A DNA stretch of 64,000 nucleotides from JANQSS01 sp965249735. Its GTDB lineage: Bacteria; Bacteroidota; Bacteroidia; Chitinophagales; Saprospiraceae. Location: assembly GCA_965249735.1 (NCBI GenBank), contig CBDFMS010000018.1:1-64000 (forward strand), in the 5' to 3' direction. This document shows positions 54,268 through 63,318 of the stretch, in pieces; within the stretch, counting starts at the first letter, position 1, and each line of letters opens with the position of its first letter. The notes beneath the pieces were generated by a model that did no database searches, was not told the DNA's origin, and worked only from the letters and a program-made list of their open reading frames with translations. The position numbers were made by a program, and so were the translations under genes.

Positions 54268-54588
54268 ATGCAAGACCTCAAACTCATCGCGGCTGCGTCG
54301 ATATCGGCTATGATCGGCGGCCTCGTCATGTTTATTCGATCGGAGTACTTTAGCTTAAAACACCTGATCGTAGAGATCATCAGTGCACTTTTTGTAGGCG
54401 CCATGGTCGGTAGTGCGTTACTCCACTATACAGACCTGCCATACTACCTCACCTGCTCCATCTGTGCCCTGTTGGGATCTATGAGTAGCAAGGTACTGGA
54501 GTATATGCAGAGCCTGGTCACTATAGGCTTCACCTTTGGCAAGTCCTGGATCAAATCAAAAGCCTCGCGCAAGGATGAAGGCAAATAA
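54268..54588 (+). CDS. Putative holin
   Basis: This 106-residue protein has about three hydrophobic helices (5-25, 32-55, 62-80) and a basic C-terminal tail ending KSKASRKDEGK, the usual layout of a phage holin. It overlaps the M15 endolysin gene by 14 bp. It would form the membrane lesion for lysis. Confidence 0.72.
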   Translation: MQDLKLIAAASISAMIGGLVMFIRSEYFSLKHLIVEIISALFVGAMVGSALLHYTDLPYYLTCSICALLGSMSSKVLEYMQSLVTIGFTFGKSWIKSKASRKDEGK

Positions 54589-54943
54589 TTATTTCGACCC
54601 GCCCGAGTTTGACTCACCCGACCAGCCCGGATCCGGTGCTGAGATGATGCAGCCCTTGTTTATCGACAAGCTCACCTATGCCCGCACGATGGCAGGCATA
54701 CCTTTCCGGATCAATAGCGGCTACCGCACACCGGCCCACAATGAGAAGGTGGGCGGTCTGTCGACCTCTTCACACTTGAAAGGCTATGCCGCTGACATCG
54801 CATGTACCGGCAATGAAGCTCGCGCCCTCATTCTGCAGGCTCTATTCGCGGCAGGATTTAGCCGTATAGGCATCGCGCAGACGTTTATCCATGTCGACTG
54901 TGACCCCGACAAGTATATATGCAGGGTCTGGGTCTACTCGTAA
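54575..54943 (+). CDS. M15-family peptidase endolysin
   Basis: Starting at MKANNYFDPPEF (ATG 54575) it is 122 residues. It matches D-Ala-D-Ala carboxypeptidase-like M15 proteins: FRINSGYRTPAHNEKVGG, zinc ligands in STSSHLKGYAADI (His and Asp) and FIHVDCD (His). It would cut peptidoglycan cross-bridges during lysis. It overlaps the holin gene and lacks a signal peptide, as expected for a holin-dependent endolysin. Confidence 0.85.
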   Translation: MKANNYFDPPEFDSPDQPGSGAEMMQPLFIDKLTYARTMAGIPFRINSGYRTPAHNEKVGGLSTSSHLKGYAADIACTGNEARALILQALFAAGFSRIGIAQTFIHVDCDPDKYICRVWVYS

Positions 54944-55036
54944 ATAGGCTAAACAATGGAACATCATTTGTCCTATACAGACAGCGCGTCATGATTGATT
55001 TTTGATAGACATATTTATCATCAAAAAATCTTTCAC

Positions 55037-55408
55037 ATGCCAAATTCACTAGGTATTCAAAACTCAAAAGACCTACTCGGCTACATCTTCCTGACCATCG
55101 TGTCAGCCCTCACCCTTGACAAAAACAAAGACGGCAAGGTATCTGTCAATGAAGCCATCATGGGCATCATGCCCCTGGCCATGAACTACTCGGGTATATC
55201 GACTGCAGCCCCGGAGGCCATCAAAGAAGCGCGAGACTACACACCAGATGAGATTGACGAGCTGGTCCAGTATGTCCAGGACAACTTTGACCTCCCTGAC
55301 AATCTTGACAACGTGGAGGCCATCGTCAAGCGGGTGATCAATGGAGCACATTACAACTATCATTTTATCCGGGACCTCAAGCAGGCATTTTCCGGATCAG
55401 CAGCTTAG
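55037..55408 (+). CDS. EF-hand-containing phage protein
   Basis: From ATG 55037 (MPNSLGIQNSKDL) it is 123 residues. The segment DKNKDGKVSVNEA (about 31-43) is a canonical 12-residue EF-hand calcium loop (D, N, D, K, E at 1, 3, 5, 7, 12), followed by a helical region. It is unusual between lysis and tail genes. Whether it binds calcium is untested. Confidence 0.6.
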   Translation: MPNSLGIQNSKDLLGYIFLTIVSALTLDKNKDGKVSVNEAIMGIMPLAMNYSGISTAAPEAIKEARDYTPDEIDELVQYVQDNFDLPDNLDNVEAIVKRVINGAHYNYHFIRDLKQAFSGSAA

Positions 55409-56224
55409 ATGCCAGATGTCAGGCTAAAATACAAACGAAGATCTACCACGATCTTTATCCCCGGATCGTGGCCCGAAGTGAGTCATGATGACGCGCCCAG
55501 GCTCCTGTCCTGGGCGTGTACATTGCCTGATCAATATGCCCTGGCCACCGTCTTACAACACTACCTGCCGCGCCGCTATTATAGGGCACTGGATGACGAT
55601 AGCCTGACCGAGTTCATCCATCTACTACATTGGTACAAGGCCGGTCCCTCTGCCGAGCCACACATCAGGCATATAGAATACAAGAAGCAGACCTATCATA
55701 TGCCGACCGCGCGCTTTGCCAATGGTGTAGCCATGGAGTGGCCCCTGGCCGATGAGTTTTATAAGCTCATCATAGCCCATGCCGATGACCCGGATCTGGT
55801 CCTGACCAATATGCGCCTCCTGGCCGCCACCCTGTATCGCGAGTATGATGACAGTGGTCAGCGCGCACAGCTCACCGGTCGGGCCGATGTATCTGAGCGA
55901 GCCGTCATATTTGAAGATCTCGATCATGCCTACCTGCTCAATGCGCTCTATTATTTTGCCGGATGCAAGATCGACCTGGCACAGATCTATGGTCATACCA
56001 TATTTCACCCAGTCGAGTCCGAAGATGAAGACGAGGGTGGATCCGAAGCCTACTTTGGCTGGTGGGGTATCTACATGGACATAGCCGAGGCTGGCCTTTT
56101 TGGCGACCTCGATGCTGTCCATCAGACCAACTTTCACACCATATGCATGTATCTGAGTAAGAAGTATCTTGAGGCTCAGGATCGCAAACAACAAGAGATG
56201 TTCAACAGACCAGACCATGATTAG
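55409..56224 (+). CDS. Phage structural-region hypothetical protein
   Basis: This 271-residue protein starts right after the previous stop. It is largely helical with a cluster of acidic residues near 210-222 (SEDEDEGGSE). It overlaps the next gene by 8 bp. It may be a tail assembly or chaperone-like protein given the neighbourhood, but no family was recognised. Confidence 0.6.
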   Translation: MPDVRLKYKRRSTTIFIPGSWPEVSHDDAPRLLSWACTLPDQYALATVLQHYLPRRYYRALDDDSLTEFIHLLHWYKAGPSAEPHIRHIEYKKQTYHMPTARFANGVAMEWPLADEFYKLIIAHADDPDLVLTNMRLLAATLYREYDDSGQRAQLTGRADVSERAVIFEDLDHAYLLNALYYFAGCKIDLAQIYGHTIFHPVESEDEDEGGSEAYFGWWGIYMDIAEAGLFGDLDAVHQTNFHTICMYLSKKYLEAQDRKQQEMFNRPDHD

Positions 56225-56678
56225 CAGCTACCAGGACTATATCGACTACTTCGCAGGACTGGCCACCAGTCATGTAGATATCAAAGGATTCGCCAAGGGA
56301 TCAGATGCCGAGCTCATGAGTGAGCTCAAGGATCGAGAGGACAATCCGGTACTTATCCTCGAGACGCCGGATATCAGGTCCGAAGGGTCAGAGGACGATC
56401 TCAGTGAGCGATGGTCCGGAGCAGTGGAGGTCGTCACCAGCATTAGCGCAGACGACTACGACGAGCAACATACAGCGCTGGACGCCATGCTACCCATCAT
56501 CCGCGACATCCGCAACAAGATCATCTACGATGCTGAGGACAATGATTGGGAGATCGACATCCGCGCCCTGCCCATCGTGCCGGTACAGAGCGTCCTATTG
56601 GACAACTATTGGGGCTGGCGCCTGGATTTTACACTGCAGCTCGACACAGGTTATTGTGATCAATCAAAATTTCAATAG
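56217..56678 (+). CDS. Putative tail/neck completion protein
   Basis: From ATG 56217 (MISSYQDYIDYF) it is 153 residues. The alternating helix and strand pattern with LDNYWGWRLDFTLQ at the end is typical of small head-tail joining or tail terminator proteins. The assignment is inference from size, order and pattern. Confidence 0.5.
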   Translation: MISSYQDYIDYFAGLATSHVDIKGFAKGSDAELMSELKDREDNPVLILETPDIRSEGSEDDLSERWSGAVEVVTSISADDYDEQHTALDAMLPIIRDIRNKIIYDAEDNDWEIDIRALPIVPVQSVLLDNYWGWRLDFTLQLDTGYCDQSKFQ

Positions 56679-57812
56679 ATGGCTATATCAATCGACTCCT
56701 GGTACGCAGCAGACACCATCAGACATCAAAAGAATGCCATCACGCTGGGCCTCTCCACGGATCAGTATGGTATGGTCGACAATCTATCGGCATATATAGA
56801 GGTCTATGATACTACAGGCGTCACGCCTGAGCTACTGGCTACCCTCAACCCTCATTATGATGCCGATGGAGAGACCGTCGTCAACCTGTCCAGCATCATA
56901 GCTGCGACGACCAATATCCCCAAGCTGGTCGACGTGGCCAGCACCTACAATCTATCCATATCGGCAGGCCCGGTGCGTCGCTTGTTAATCAAATGTGCTG
57001 ATCAGCACGGTCTACCTGCTGTTCCCGAGGCGCTCATCGAGTCGGATGAGATCATCATCGTCGATGGATTTATATCATCGCTATACCCGGCCATACATGT
57101 TGTACCTAATGTCTACGTGATGAAATCGCCTTACAACTTTATCAAACCAGTGCATGCAGATCAGCAAGACTGGATATATGTCCACCGCATCGACGACCAG
57201 GTGTCCAGCGAATGGAAGATCTCGGCACTGTATGATGATGAAAGCGTGATCGAAGTCATCACTGCCTGGCCCCCGGCATTTGATGACATCCTGATCAATT
57301 GTGGACCGGCCAATCTTGTCCAGGCACATGGATACTCCCTTGATGGGATGGTCAGCTATTCACTATATATCGATGATGTATTGATCCAACAGTATCAGCT
57401 CGAGGATCCCTGTCATCCATACACATTTTTTCTACTCATCGACAATGGTATGGGAGGGATGGAGAGTCTTTACCTCACTGGCAAAAAACAACTTAGCAAC
57501 ACCGTCACCAAAGAAAATATCCAGCTCTACGATAGTGGTGACACCAGCCTCCTCAGAGGGGATATAGGTGAGGTCGTGCGATCGGAGCGTCAATCGATCA
57601 AGGTATTCACAGGATATCACAGCCAGGCATACACCACCCACCTCCGCCATATCATCGCTCGTACCACTTGGTGGATCAATGATGAAATTCCCGGAGGTCT
57701 TATCAAGCTCGTCAAAAAATCGACCTCCTACAATTATTATAATGAAGACGATGATTTGCATGGCTTTGAAGTCGAATTCGAACTATCATTTAATGAGCAT
57801 CCTGCATCATGA
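56679..57812 (+). CDS. Putative tail-module protein
   Basis: This 377-residue protein starts directly after the previous stop. It is beta-rich with no recognised catalytic motif; the N-terminal half resembles a domain of tail or baseplate proteins (for example YIEVYDTTGVTPELLATLN). It overlaps the following gene by 4 bp. Confidence 0.5.
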   Translation: MAISIDSWYAADTIRHQKNAITLGLSTDQYGMVDNLSAYIEVYDTTGVTPELLATLNPHYDADGETVVNLSSIIAATTNIPKLVDVASTYNLSISAGPVRRLLIKCADQHGLPAVPEALIESDEIIIVDGFISSLYPAIHVVPNVYVMKSPYNFIKPVHADQQDWIYVHRIDDQVSSEWKISALYDDESVIEVITAWPPAFDDILINCGPANLVQAHGYSLDGMVSYSLYIDDVLIQQYQLEDPCHPYTFFLLIDNGMGGMESLYLTGKKQLSNTVTKENIQLYDSGDTSLLRGDIGEVVRSERQSIKVFTGYHSQAYTTHLRHIIARTTWWINDEIPGGLIKLVKKSTSYNYYNEDDDLHGFEVEFELSFNEHPAS

Positions 57813-59440
57813 TTGGGATAAAAATTAATAATGTATTTTTGGATCTACCGCGAAATGCAAGTCTGAGATTCAACCTCCGATCATTTTCCTATATCACATC
57901 GGGATCCTCCGATATTCAGGGAGGGTTTAGTTATACAATTTCCATCCCCCGTAGTGATAAAAATTTAAAGGCATTAAATCTACCGCATCGAATTGATGCT
58001 GCGGATCCATTGATGCAGGATGAACCCGTCGAATTTCATTTTGATGGCATTCCATTATTCAAAGGTCAGGCATTTGTAAAGCAAGGCGGAGGCAAAATTA
58101 AATTATATATTATATTAAATGAGCTTGGTAGTTTAAAAAACACGAAGCTCAATCAGCTAGACCTGGGCGGTGACAGAGCTTTCGGAGGGCCTGCCGAAGC
58201 ACTGACGACAGCGCAAAATCATTTGAATTATGATTTTACATTTTTCTCAATAGATAATGACGCATTTTTTGAAGGCAATAATATTGATCCAGGCACAGCA
58301 TATTCCAAAATTCAAAATGCATTTCAAGGTGGAGCATTTGTCAATGCGACCGATCAATTAAATGCCATGCCATTTGTTCGGCTAGAATATTTAATTGAGC
58401 AAGTATTTGCAGAACTGGGATATTCGCTCAATAATTTATTCATGACCGATGATGAATGGAGGTCATTATATCTATATAATAATTATAGCATTTATACCGT
58501 AGCTGGTGCATGGGATACGACCATTAATTTAGCCAACCATGTACCGATGATCGAGGTCGGCAAGTTTTTAAAAATGCTCGTCTCTCAATTTAATTTGGGA
58601 ATTATTCTCAATCCATTCAAGCGCTCTACTGATCTCGTCAAGATGGATGACATTGTGATGTCGGATCCGGCACATGACTGGACTAGTAAAGTGGTCGGTC
58701 AGCCCTATTTTAAGACGAATAATAGCATCCCGACCAAGTTCATGTACGCAGTCGATGACAGTGATGAGATGATGACCGGTAGCGAGAAGTATGAAGATGA
58801 TTTTGGTGTGATCTATCATCCTCCGTTTGTGGAGTCAGAGTTTTTACCTCCATGGCCTACGCCGTCGCTGGAGTATCATTGGATCGATAGCTTGACGGCA
58901 TTGTACAGCTTCGCACCATCGAGCTCACCACACAAGCGCGCCCAGGCACTCCGCCCCCGGACGATGAGCGACGCTCTACCACCATTCAAAGGTGAGATGA
59001 TCCCATTGCTCCAGGATCCCCATTATACAGCTCAGTTTGCGAAACCCAAAGTGCTTATCCCGGGCACGACTTCTGCCTCCAATATCAACGACTTCAACAC
59101 CAGGCTGACATTTTATCGAGGCATTGTCGGTGGTGTCCCCTTTGCCAACAGTGGTAGATATACCCAGGCCATCAGTCACACATCACCATATCAGAGATCA
59201 CTCTATTGGTACGATGACTATGGCATCTATAAAAACTACTGGAGTAGCACAGTGGAAGCCTTCAAAAAGCGAAAGGATCTATCCGTGTCTTTAAAACTGT
59301 CCCTTGCCGACCTGATCAACTTTGATTTCCGCAACAAGATCCGCATCGACAACATGAACTACATCGTATCGCGCCTCCAGCCTACATTCAAGCAGACAGG
59401 ACTTGGCCTTACATCAGCCGATCTTATCACCTGCATCTAG
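57809..59440 (+). CDS. Putative baseplate/tail-associated protein
   Basis: This 543-residue protein begins with a sequence reminiscent of Bacteroidota phage tail proteins (FSYTISIPRSDKNLKALNLP, about 42-61). The body is mixed alpha/beta with few cysteines. It may act as a baseplate hub or tail tip; this rests on size, order and a general resemblance. Confidence 0.5.
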   Translation: MIGIKINNVFLDLPRNASLRFNLRSFSYITSGSSDIQGGFSYTISIPRSDKNLKALNLPHRIDAADPLMQDEPVEFHFDGIPLFKGQAFVKQGGGKIKLYIILNELGSLKNTKLNQLDLGGDRAFGGPAEALTTAQNHLNYDFTFFSIDNDAFFEGNNIDPGTAYSKIQNAFQGGAFVNATDQLNAMPFVRLEYLIEQVFAELGYSLNNLFMTDDEWRSLYLYNNYSIYTVAGAWDTTINLANHVPMIEVGKFLKMLVSQFNLGIILNPFKRSTDLVKMDDIVMSDPAHDWTSKVVGQPYFKTNNSIPTKFMYAVDDSDEMMTGSEKYEDDFGVIYHPPFVESEFLPPWPTPSLEYHWIDSLTALYSFAPSSSPHKRAQALRPRTMSDALPPFKGEMIPLLQDPHYTAQFAKPKVLIPGTTSASNINDFNTRLTFYRGIVGGVPFANSGRYTQAISHTSPYQRSLYWYDDYGIYKNYWSSTVEAFKKRKDLSVSLKLSLADLINFDFRNKIRIDNMNYIVSRLQPTFKQTGLGLTSADLITCI

Positions 59441-59451
59441 CTCGTATTACA

Positions 59452-59459
59452 TATATTTG
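59452..59459 (+). promoter_or_regulatory. Internal late promoter -7 box
   Basis: TATATTTG just upstream of the GTG at 59464 matches the TAnnTTTG consensus. It suggests that the following gene has its own promoter inside the late region, possibly leaderless. Confidence 0.5.
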
Positions 59460-59463
59460 TCAT

Positions 59464-60180
59464 GTGCACGTGACGATGCCCTTGAGTCCTTTTTCCCAAA
59501 AGCAGATCCTGGCTCGATACGCTGCCGAGCCCATTCGTCTGAGGCGCGACGACGCACTCAACATGATCATCAATTCGACCCGGATCAAAAATACACGCCG
59601 GTCCAGGCACATTTTGCGATCGGAGCTCACATTTGACCTTGGATATAAAATCGATACATCACCCCAGGCACTACTCCGGATCGGATACCAGGTACACCTC
59701 TATCACATCGACGCCATGGTCAAGTTCCTGGACGGGGTCAAATTTACTTCCGGGGCACCATATGGCGCGATCCGGGACTACTGCCTATCGGTAGGAATCG
59801 ATGATGACGACATAGGATATGACACACTTTATAAATCTTATCAAAGAAAAAGTGCGAAATACGCGAAAAAAATAGTAGATAATGTCCTAAAGGATTCGCG
59901 TATTTGGGAAAAAATCGACTTTGATTTTGATCAGTTAGTCGCTGGCCGTGTCATTTCTTATGTTTCTGAGATCTACGATAAGAAGAATCGATTCAAAAAA
60001 AGAGTCTTCCGACAGATCTACATTGACACTGATATCCGTGTGAATGGATTGTCGCCTAGACAGGCTGCCAAAAAATATGGCCTCCACATATCAAATATCT
60101 ACCGTATCATTTTCAGGATGGATCAATGTATGAAAGCTAACTGGCATCGCCACCTTCTCCACACACGTGTAGAGTTATAG
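59464..60180 (+). CDS. Hypothetical phage protein with C-terminal HTH
   Basis: This 238-residue protein starts at GTG 59464, or ATG 59476 (MPLSPFSQKQI). It is basic and helical; the C-terminal RQAAKKYGLHISNIYRIIFR (about 202-221) looks like a helix-turn-helix. It could be a late regulator or small terminase-like protein; neither is proven. Its own promoter box at 59452 sets it apart from the surrounding genes. Confidence 0.55.
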   Translation: MHVTMPLSPFSQKQILARYAAEPIRLRRDDALNMIINSTRIKNTRRSRHILRSELTFDLGYKIDTSPQALLRIGYQVHLYHIDAMVKFLDGVKFTSGAPYGAIRDYCLSVGIDDDDIGYDTLYKSYQRKSAKYAKKIVDNVLKDSRIWEKIDFDFDQLVAGRVISYVSEIYDKKNRFKKRVFRQIYIDTDIRVNGLSPRQAAKKYGLHISNIYRIIFRMDQCMKANWHRHLLHTRVEL

Positions 60181-60219
60181 TCCTGTTTTACTTCCCTGCA
60201 TGACTGGACATTGTAGTCA

Positions 60220-60960
60220 ATGTCTGCGGATCTCAATCACATCAGCAAGGTTTGTTCCAACTCAGGAGGCATCGTGTTCATCATGGCCTTCAATATGGAT
60301 AATGTTGTTCCGGCCATTTCAGGCCTCCAGACCGGCGATCCGGTATTCAATGATCCGGACAAAGTTTGGTCCATCCAGTTCAGACGCAATCAGGCATCTT
60401 ATACCGAAAGACATCGCAATGGAAAAGGCGGAAATAGTTGGACGCAGACACTTTCCGCAGAGGTGGCTCGCGCCCGGCTATCCGTCGAGCAGTTTGTTCG
60501 GGCGGTTGGCAATCAGCGGATCGGTGTAGTCTACGTCGATCGCAATGGCTTTATCCGCTACTTGTACGACATGCGCCTGGCCACATCTTATGCTACCGGC
60601 AAAAAACGCTCAGACACCAATGGCTATGAATTGAAGTTTTCAAAACATACCAGCAAAGCGACCGACTACATCGCCGGTGAGATTGATATCGACATCGTCG
60701 TAGGTGGGCCTCCCATCACCGGCGGTCCGGGCCCCAGTACAAAGCAATATCTGCGGATGCAAAATTTCAGCGGCGACACCCTGGTACTACCATTTAGCTT
60801 ACCGGTACTTGACGCTGACGTCAAGAAAGACCTCTTCGTATTTCGCGATGGATCCAAGATGGCACTCAATCATGAGTGGGGTTTCACTCGCGTAGACTCT
60901 ACGCTCACATTTGACGATCCATTGGATAATGAAACCTTAGAAATCATCTATATACCATGA
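60220..60960 (+). CDS. Putative tail fibre/adhesin-associated protein
   Basis: This 246-residue protein starts at ATG 60220; ATG 60283 (MAFNMDNVVPAIS) is an alternative with an AGGAGG 13 bp before it. The C-terminal 70 residues are beta-rich with Gly/Pro-rich linker (GGPPITGGPGP). It overlaps the fibre-like gene by 4 bp (ATGA). Confidence 0.55.
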   Translation: MSADLNHISKVCSNSGGIVFIMAFNMDNVVPAISGLQTGDPVFNDPDKVWSIQFRRNQASYTERHRNGKGGNSWTQTLSAEVARARLSVEQFVRAVGNQRIGVVYVDRNGFIRYLYDMRLATSYATGKKRSDTNGYELKFSKHTSKATDYIAGEIDIDIVVGGPPITGGPGPSTKQYLRMQNFSGDTLVLPFSLPVLDADVKKDLFVFRDGSKMALNHEWGFTRVDSTLTFDDPLDNETLEIIYIP

Positions 60961-63251
60961 AGCATTTTCACATACTTATCGTACTACTTTTTTCAGCCAC
61001 AACACTACTTGGCCAGCGCATCAAGCCGGACAAGCGCATACGCCTGGCTCCTGATACCACACAAGCTCACGCCTTGATATCCGACCATGCAGGCAGATAT
61101 CAGCACACGCTGTTGTACCACTGGATTGATAGTGTCTTTCATATTTCGGACTCGACTATATGGGTCAAAGAGCCCACTCATATCTACTATCTGGATCCTG
61201 TGAGTGTCGGCACTAGTGGTTACAAACCGACATATCAGTTTAGCGTCGACGGGACCTCTATATTCAAAGACTATATACTCATAGAGCATCCTAGTCCTTC
61301 TCTATTTTTCAGCAATGACACATCCAATATAGATGCAGGCTTCATCCTGCTCAATGACTCGACCTTCTCTGTTACCTCCATCGCTCGGATCGGATGGGGT
61401 GGCAATGGGATCTCCGCTGTTCCGGAGGAGAGTCTTGACATACCCGGCACGATAAAGATGCGCGGCCTTGAGTCAACCACGCCATCCGGATCCACAAAGA
61501 TGCTGGTCGTTGACACAGTAGGCAAGGTGGCCTTCATGGCAGATATTCCAACACCTGGCTTTGATTCTACTTACATATATGCAGCCCTGTCAGACTCGGC
61601 GGCAGACATCAGAGCAGCCGATAGTGATCACCAGCAGCTCTCCATTGGATCGGATACTATCTATCTGGAGCGTGGAGGCTTCATCATAGTGCCTCTGGGC
61701 TTTGATTCTACCCACATCTACCAGGCATTAGCCGATAGCGCATCTGACATAAGGGATGATATGCCATTCCACTGGGATCTTTATGTCGAGGGATCGTTTA
61801 TGAGATATATAGGCGACGATCTGGGTGATATCGTTGACTTCGTAAGTGGTGACAATTCGATCGACATTACAAATGTTGGTTCGCAGTTGAATTTTTCAAC
61901 GACAGAATCTGATCCTATATATGCGGCCTCTTGGTGGCCGGGAGTCACTACTGCGGATACACTTCGCTGGGGTATAGACCTGGTCGACGATGCAGATGCT
62001 GATCCGACTAACGAGCTATTTGATTCAACCCACATCTATCAGGCATTGGTTGATAGCGCTGCTGACATTCGTGCTGACATACCAACCGTTACAGTGTATA
62101 CAGCAGGCAATGGTTTGTCATTATCCGGTTCTCAGTTTAGTCTCGGAGACACGATTACAAGCAGTGTAAATTGGTACACAGACGGACTCAATGCAGGATT
62201 CTCTATACAAAGCCTACAATCTACAGATCTACCATTTTTTAGAATGAGGGATAGCAGTGGCCAAATATCTGTCGGATTAGATGTGAAAGATTTTGGTGGG
62301 AAATTGTACTCATACTATGATCTGGAAGTCCATGCAAATGACAATTTGTATCTGAGTCAAATTGGAAACAATGACACACTATTCATTGAGAGTACCAATA
62401 TCCAAATTCACGATCCTTGGCTGAATAATTTTTTATACGAATTTCCGGGCAATGCTCCTACCGATGGACAACTCATGAAATCTGATGCAAATGGAATATT
62501 GTCCTGGCAAGATGATGGAGGTGGAAGTGGCAATGACTATTTGACTGCTGTCACGCATGTACAAGACACGTTGACTTTTGTGGTTCAAAATCAATCCGAT
62601 CCTATATTGTTGGTGAATGATATTTCAGTAAGTGAGTTGACAAACGATGTTCCTTACGTGCCATTATCTGAAATGAATGATTCCTTAACTTGGATAAGTA
62701 ACGCAAACGACATTTACAATAAAAATTCTGGCAATGTAGGAATAGGCACAAGTACACCAGACGAATTATTACACCTGCAAGCGACGGCAGATCCGGCCAT
62801 CAAATTAACTGAATCAGGAGGCACGGCCAATCATTTGTCCATCTCAAATATCAACGCTTCGACGGCCAAGTTTGATAAAACAAATAGTTCCGGAGCTGTA
62901 TTACTAGATTTTTTCCCGAATCCATCCGATGGGACAAGCACCGCCAAGACGCGATTTTTTAGGAACACCAATACGACCGGTCGTGTGGCAATGGATGTGC
63001 ACAAAGGGGACAATACAAGTGCGGTCAATTGTAGTTTGTCTGGCAACGATGACAGCTATGTGAATAAAACGCTCGGAGACTTCGGAGTCGGCACTTCTTC
63101 TCCTGTTGCAAAATTGCACGTGACAGGTGGCGACATCTATGTCGAAGATGATGGAGCTGCAGTCATTTTGACATCTCCAAACGGAACCTGCTACGAGGTG
63201 ACGGTCGACAATTCAGGGAATCTAGTAACCACTTCTATTACTTGTCCATAA
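60957..63251 (+). CDS. Fibre-like protein with signal peptide and internal repeats
   Basis: This 764-residue protein begins MKHFHILIVLLFSATTLLGQ, a typical signal peptide, unusual for a phage fibre. It has three similar 19-residue units, FDSTYIYAALSDSAADIRA at about 202, FDSTHIYQALADSASDIRD near 248 and FDSTHIYQALVDSAADIRA near 356. The C-terminal region (NVGIGTSTPDELLHLQATAD, then GTSSPVAKLHVTGG) matches the beta-structured VGIGT-type endings of tail fibres and adhesins. It could be a fibre, or a surface protein captured by the prophage. Confidence 0.7.
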   Translation: MKHFHILIVLLFSATTLLGQRIKPDKRIRLAPDTTQAHALISDHAGRYQHTLLYHWIDSVFHISDSTIWVKEPTHIYYLDPVSVGTSGYKPTYQFSVDGTSIFKDYILIEHPSPSLFFSNDTSNIDAGFILLNDSTFSVTSIARIGWGGNGISAVPEESLDIPGTIKMRGLESTTPSGSTKMLVVDTVGKVAFMADIPTPGFDSTYIYAALSDSAADIRAADSDHQQLSIGSDTIYLERGGFIIVPLGFDSTHIYQALADSASDIRDDMPFHWDLYVEGSFMRYIGDDLGDIVDFVSGDNSIDITNVGSQLNFSTTESDPIYAASWWPGVTTADTLRWGIDLVDDADADPTNELFDSTHIYQALVDSAADIRADIPTVTVYTAGNGLSLSGSQFSLGDTITSSVNWYTDGLNAGFSIQSLQSTDLPFFRMRDSSGQISVGLDVKDFGGKLYSYYDLEVHANDNLYLSQIGNNDTLFIESTNIQIHDPWLNNFLYEFPGNAPTDGQLMKSDANGILSWQDDGGGSGNDYLTAVTHVQDTLTFVVQNQSDPILLVNDISVSELTNDVPYVPLSEMNDSLTWISNANDIYNKNSGNVGIGTSTPDELLHLQATADPAIKLTESGGTANHLSISNINASTAKFDKTNSSGAVLLDFFPNPSDGTSTAKTRFFRNTNTTGRVAMDVHKGDNTSAVNCSLSGNDDSYVNKTLGDFGVGTSSPVAKLHVTGGDIYVEDDGAAVILTSPNGTCYEVTVDNSGNLVTTSITCP

Positions 63252-63300
63252 TCGCAGGCAATCGTCGATCGACGAACTGTCCTATTCTATTTTTTCTCCT

Positions 63301-63318
63301 TGAGACACTTTTGTCTCA
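63301..63318 (+). promoter_or_regulatory. Hairpin immediately before the next start codon
   Basis: TGAGACA-CTTT-TGTCTCA is a perfect 7-bp stem and 4-nt loop ending exactly at the base before ATG 63319. The position could let it control translation initiation, as an RNA operator does, or it may only be a stability element. Confidence 0.55.

Noticed and set aside
60957..63251. Diversity-generating retroelement target
   Set aside because: No reverse transcriptase or template repeat was seen in the window, and the C-terminus lacks a C-lectin-type variable region that I can recognise.
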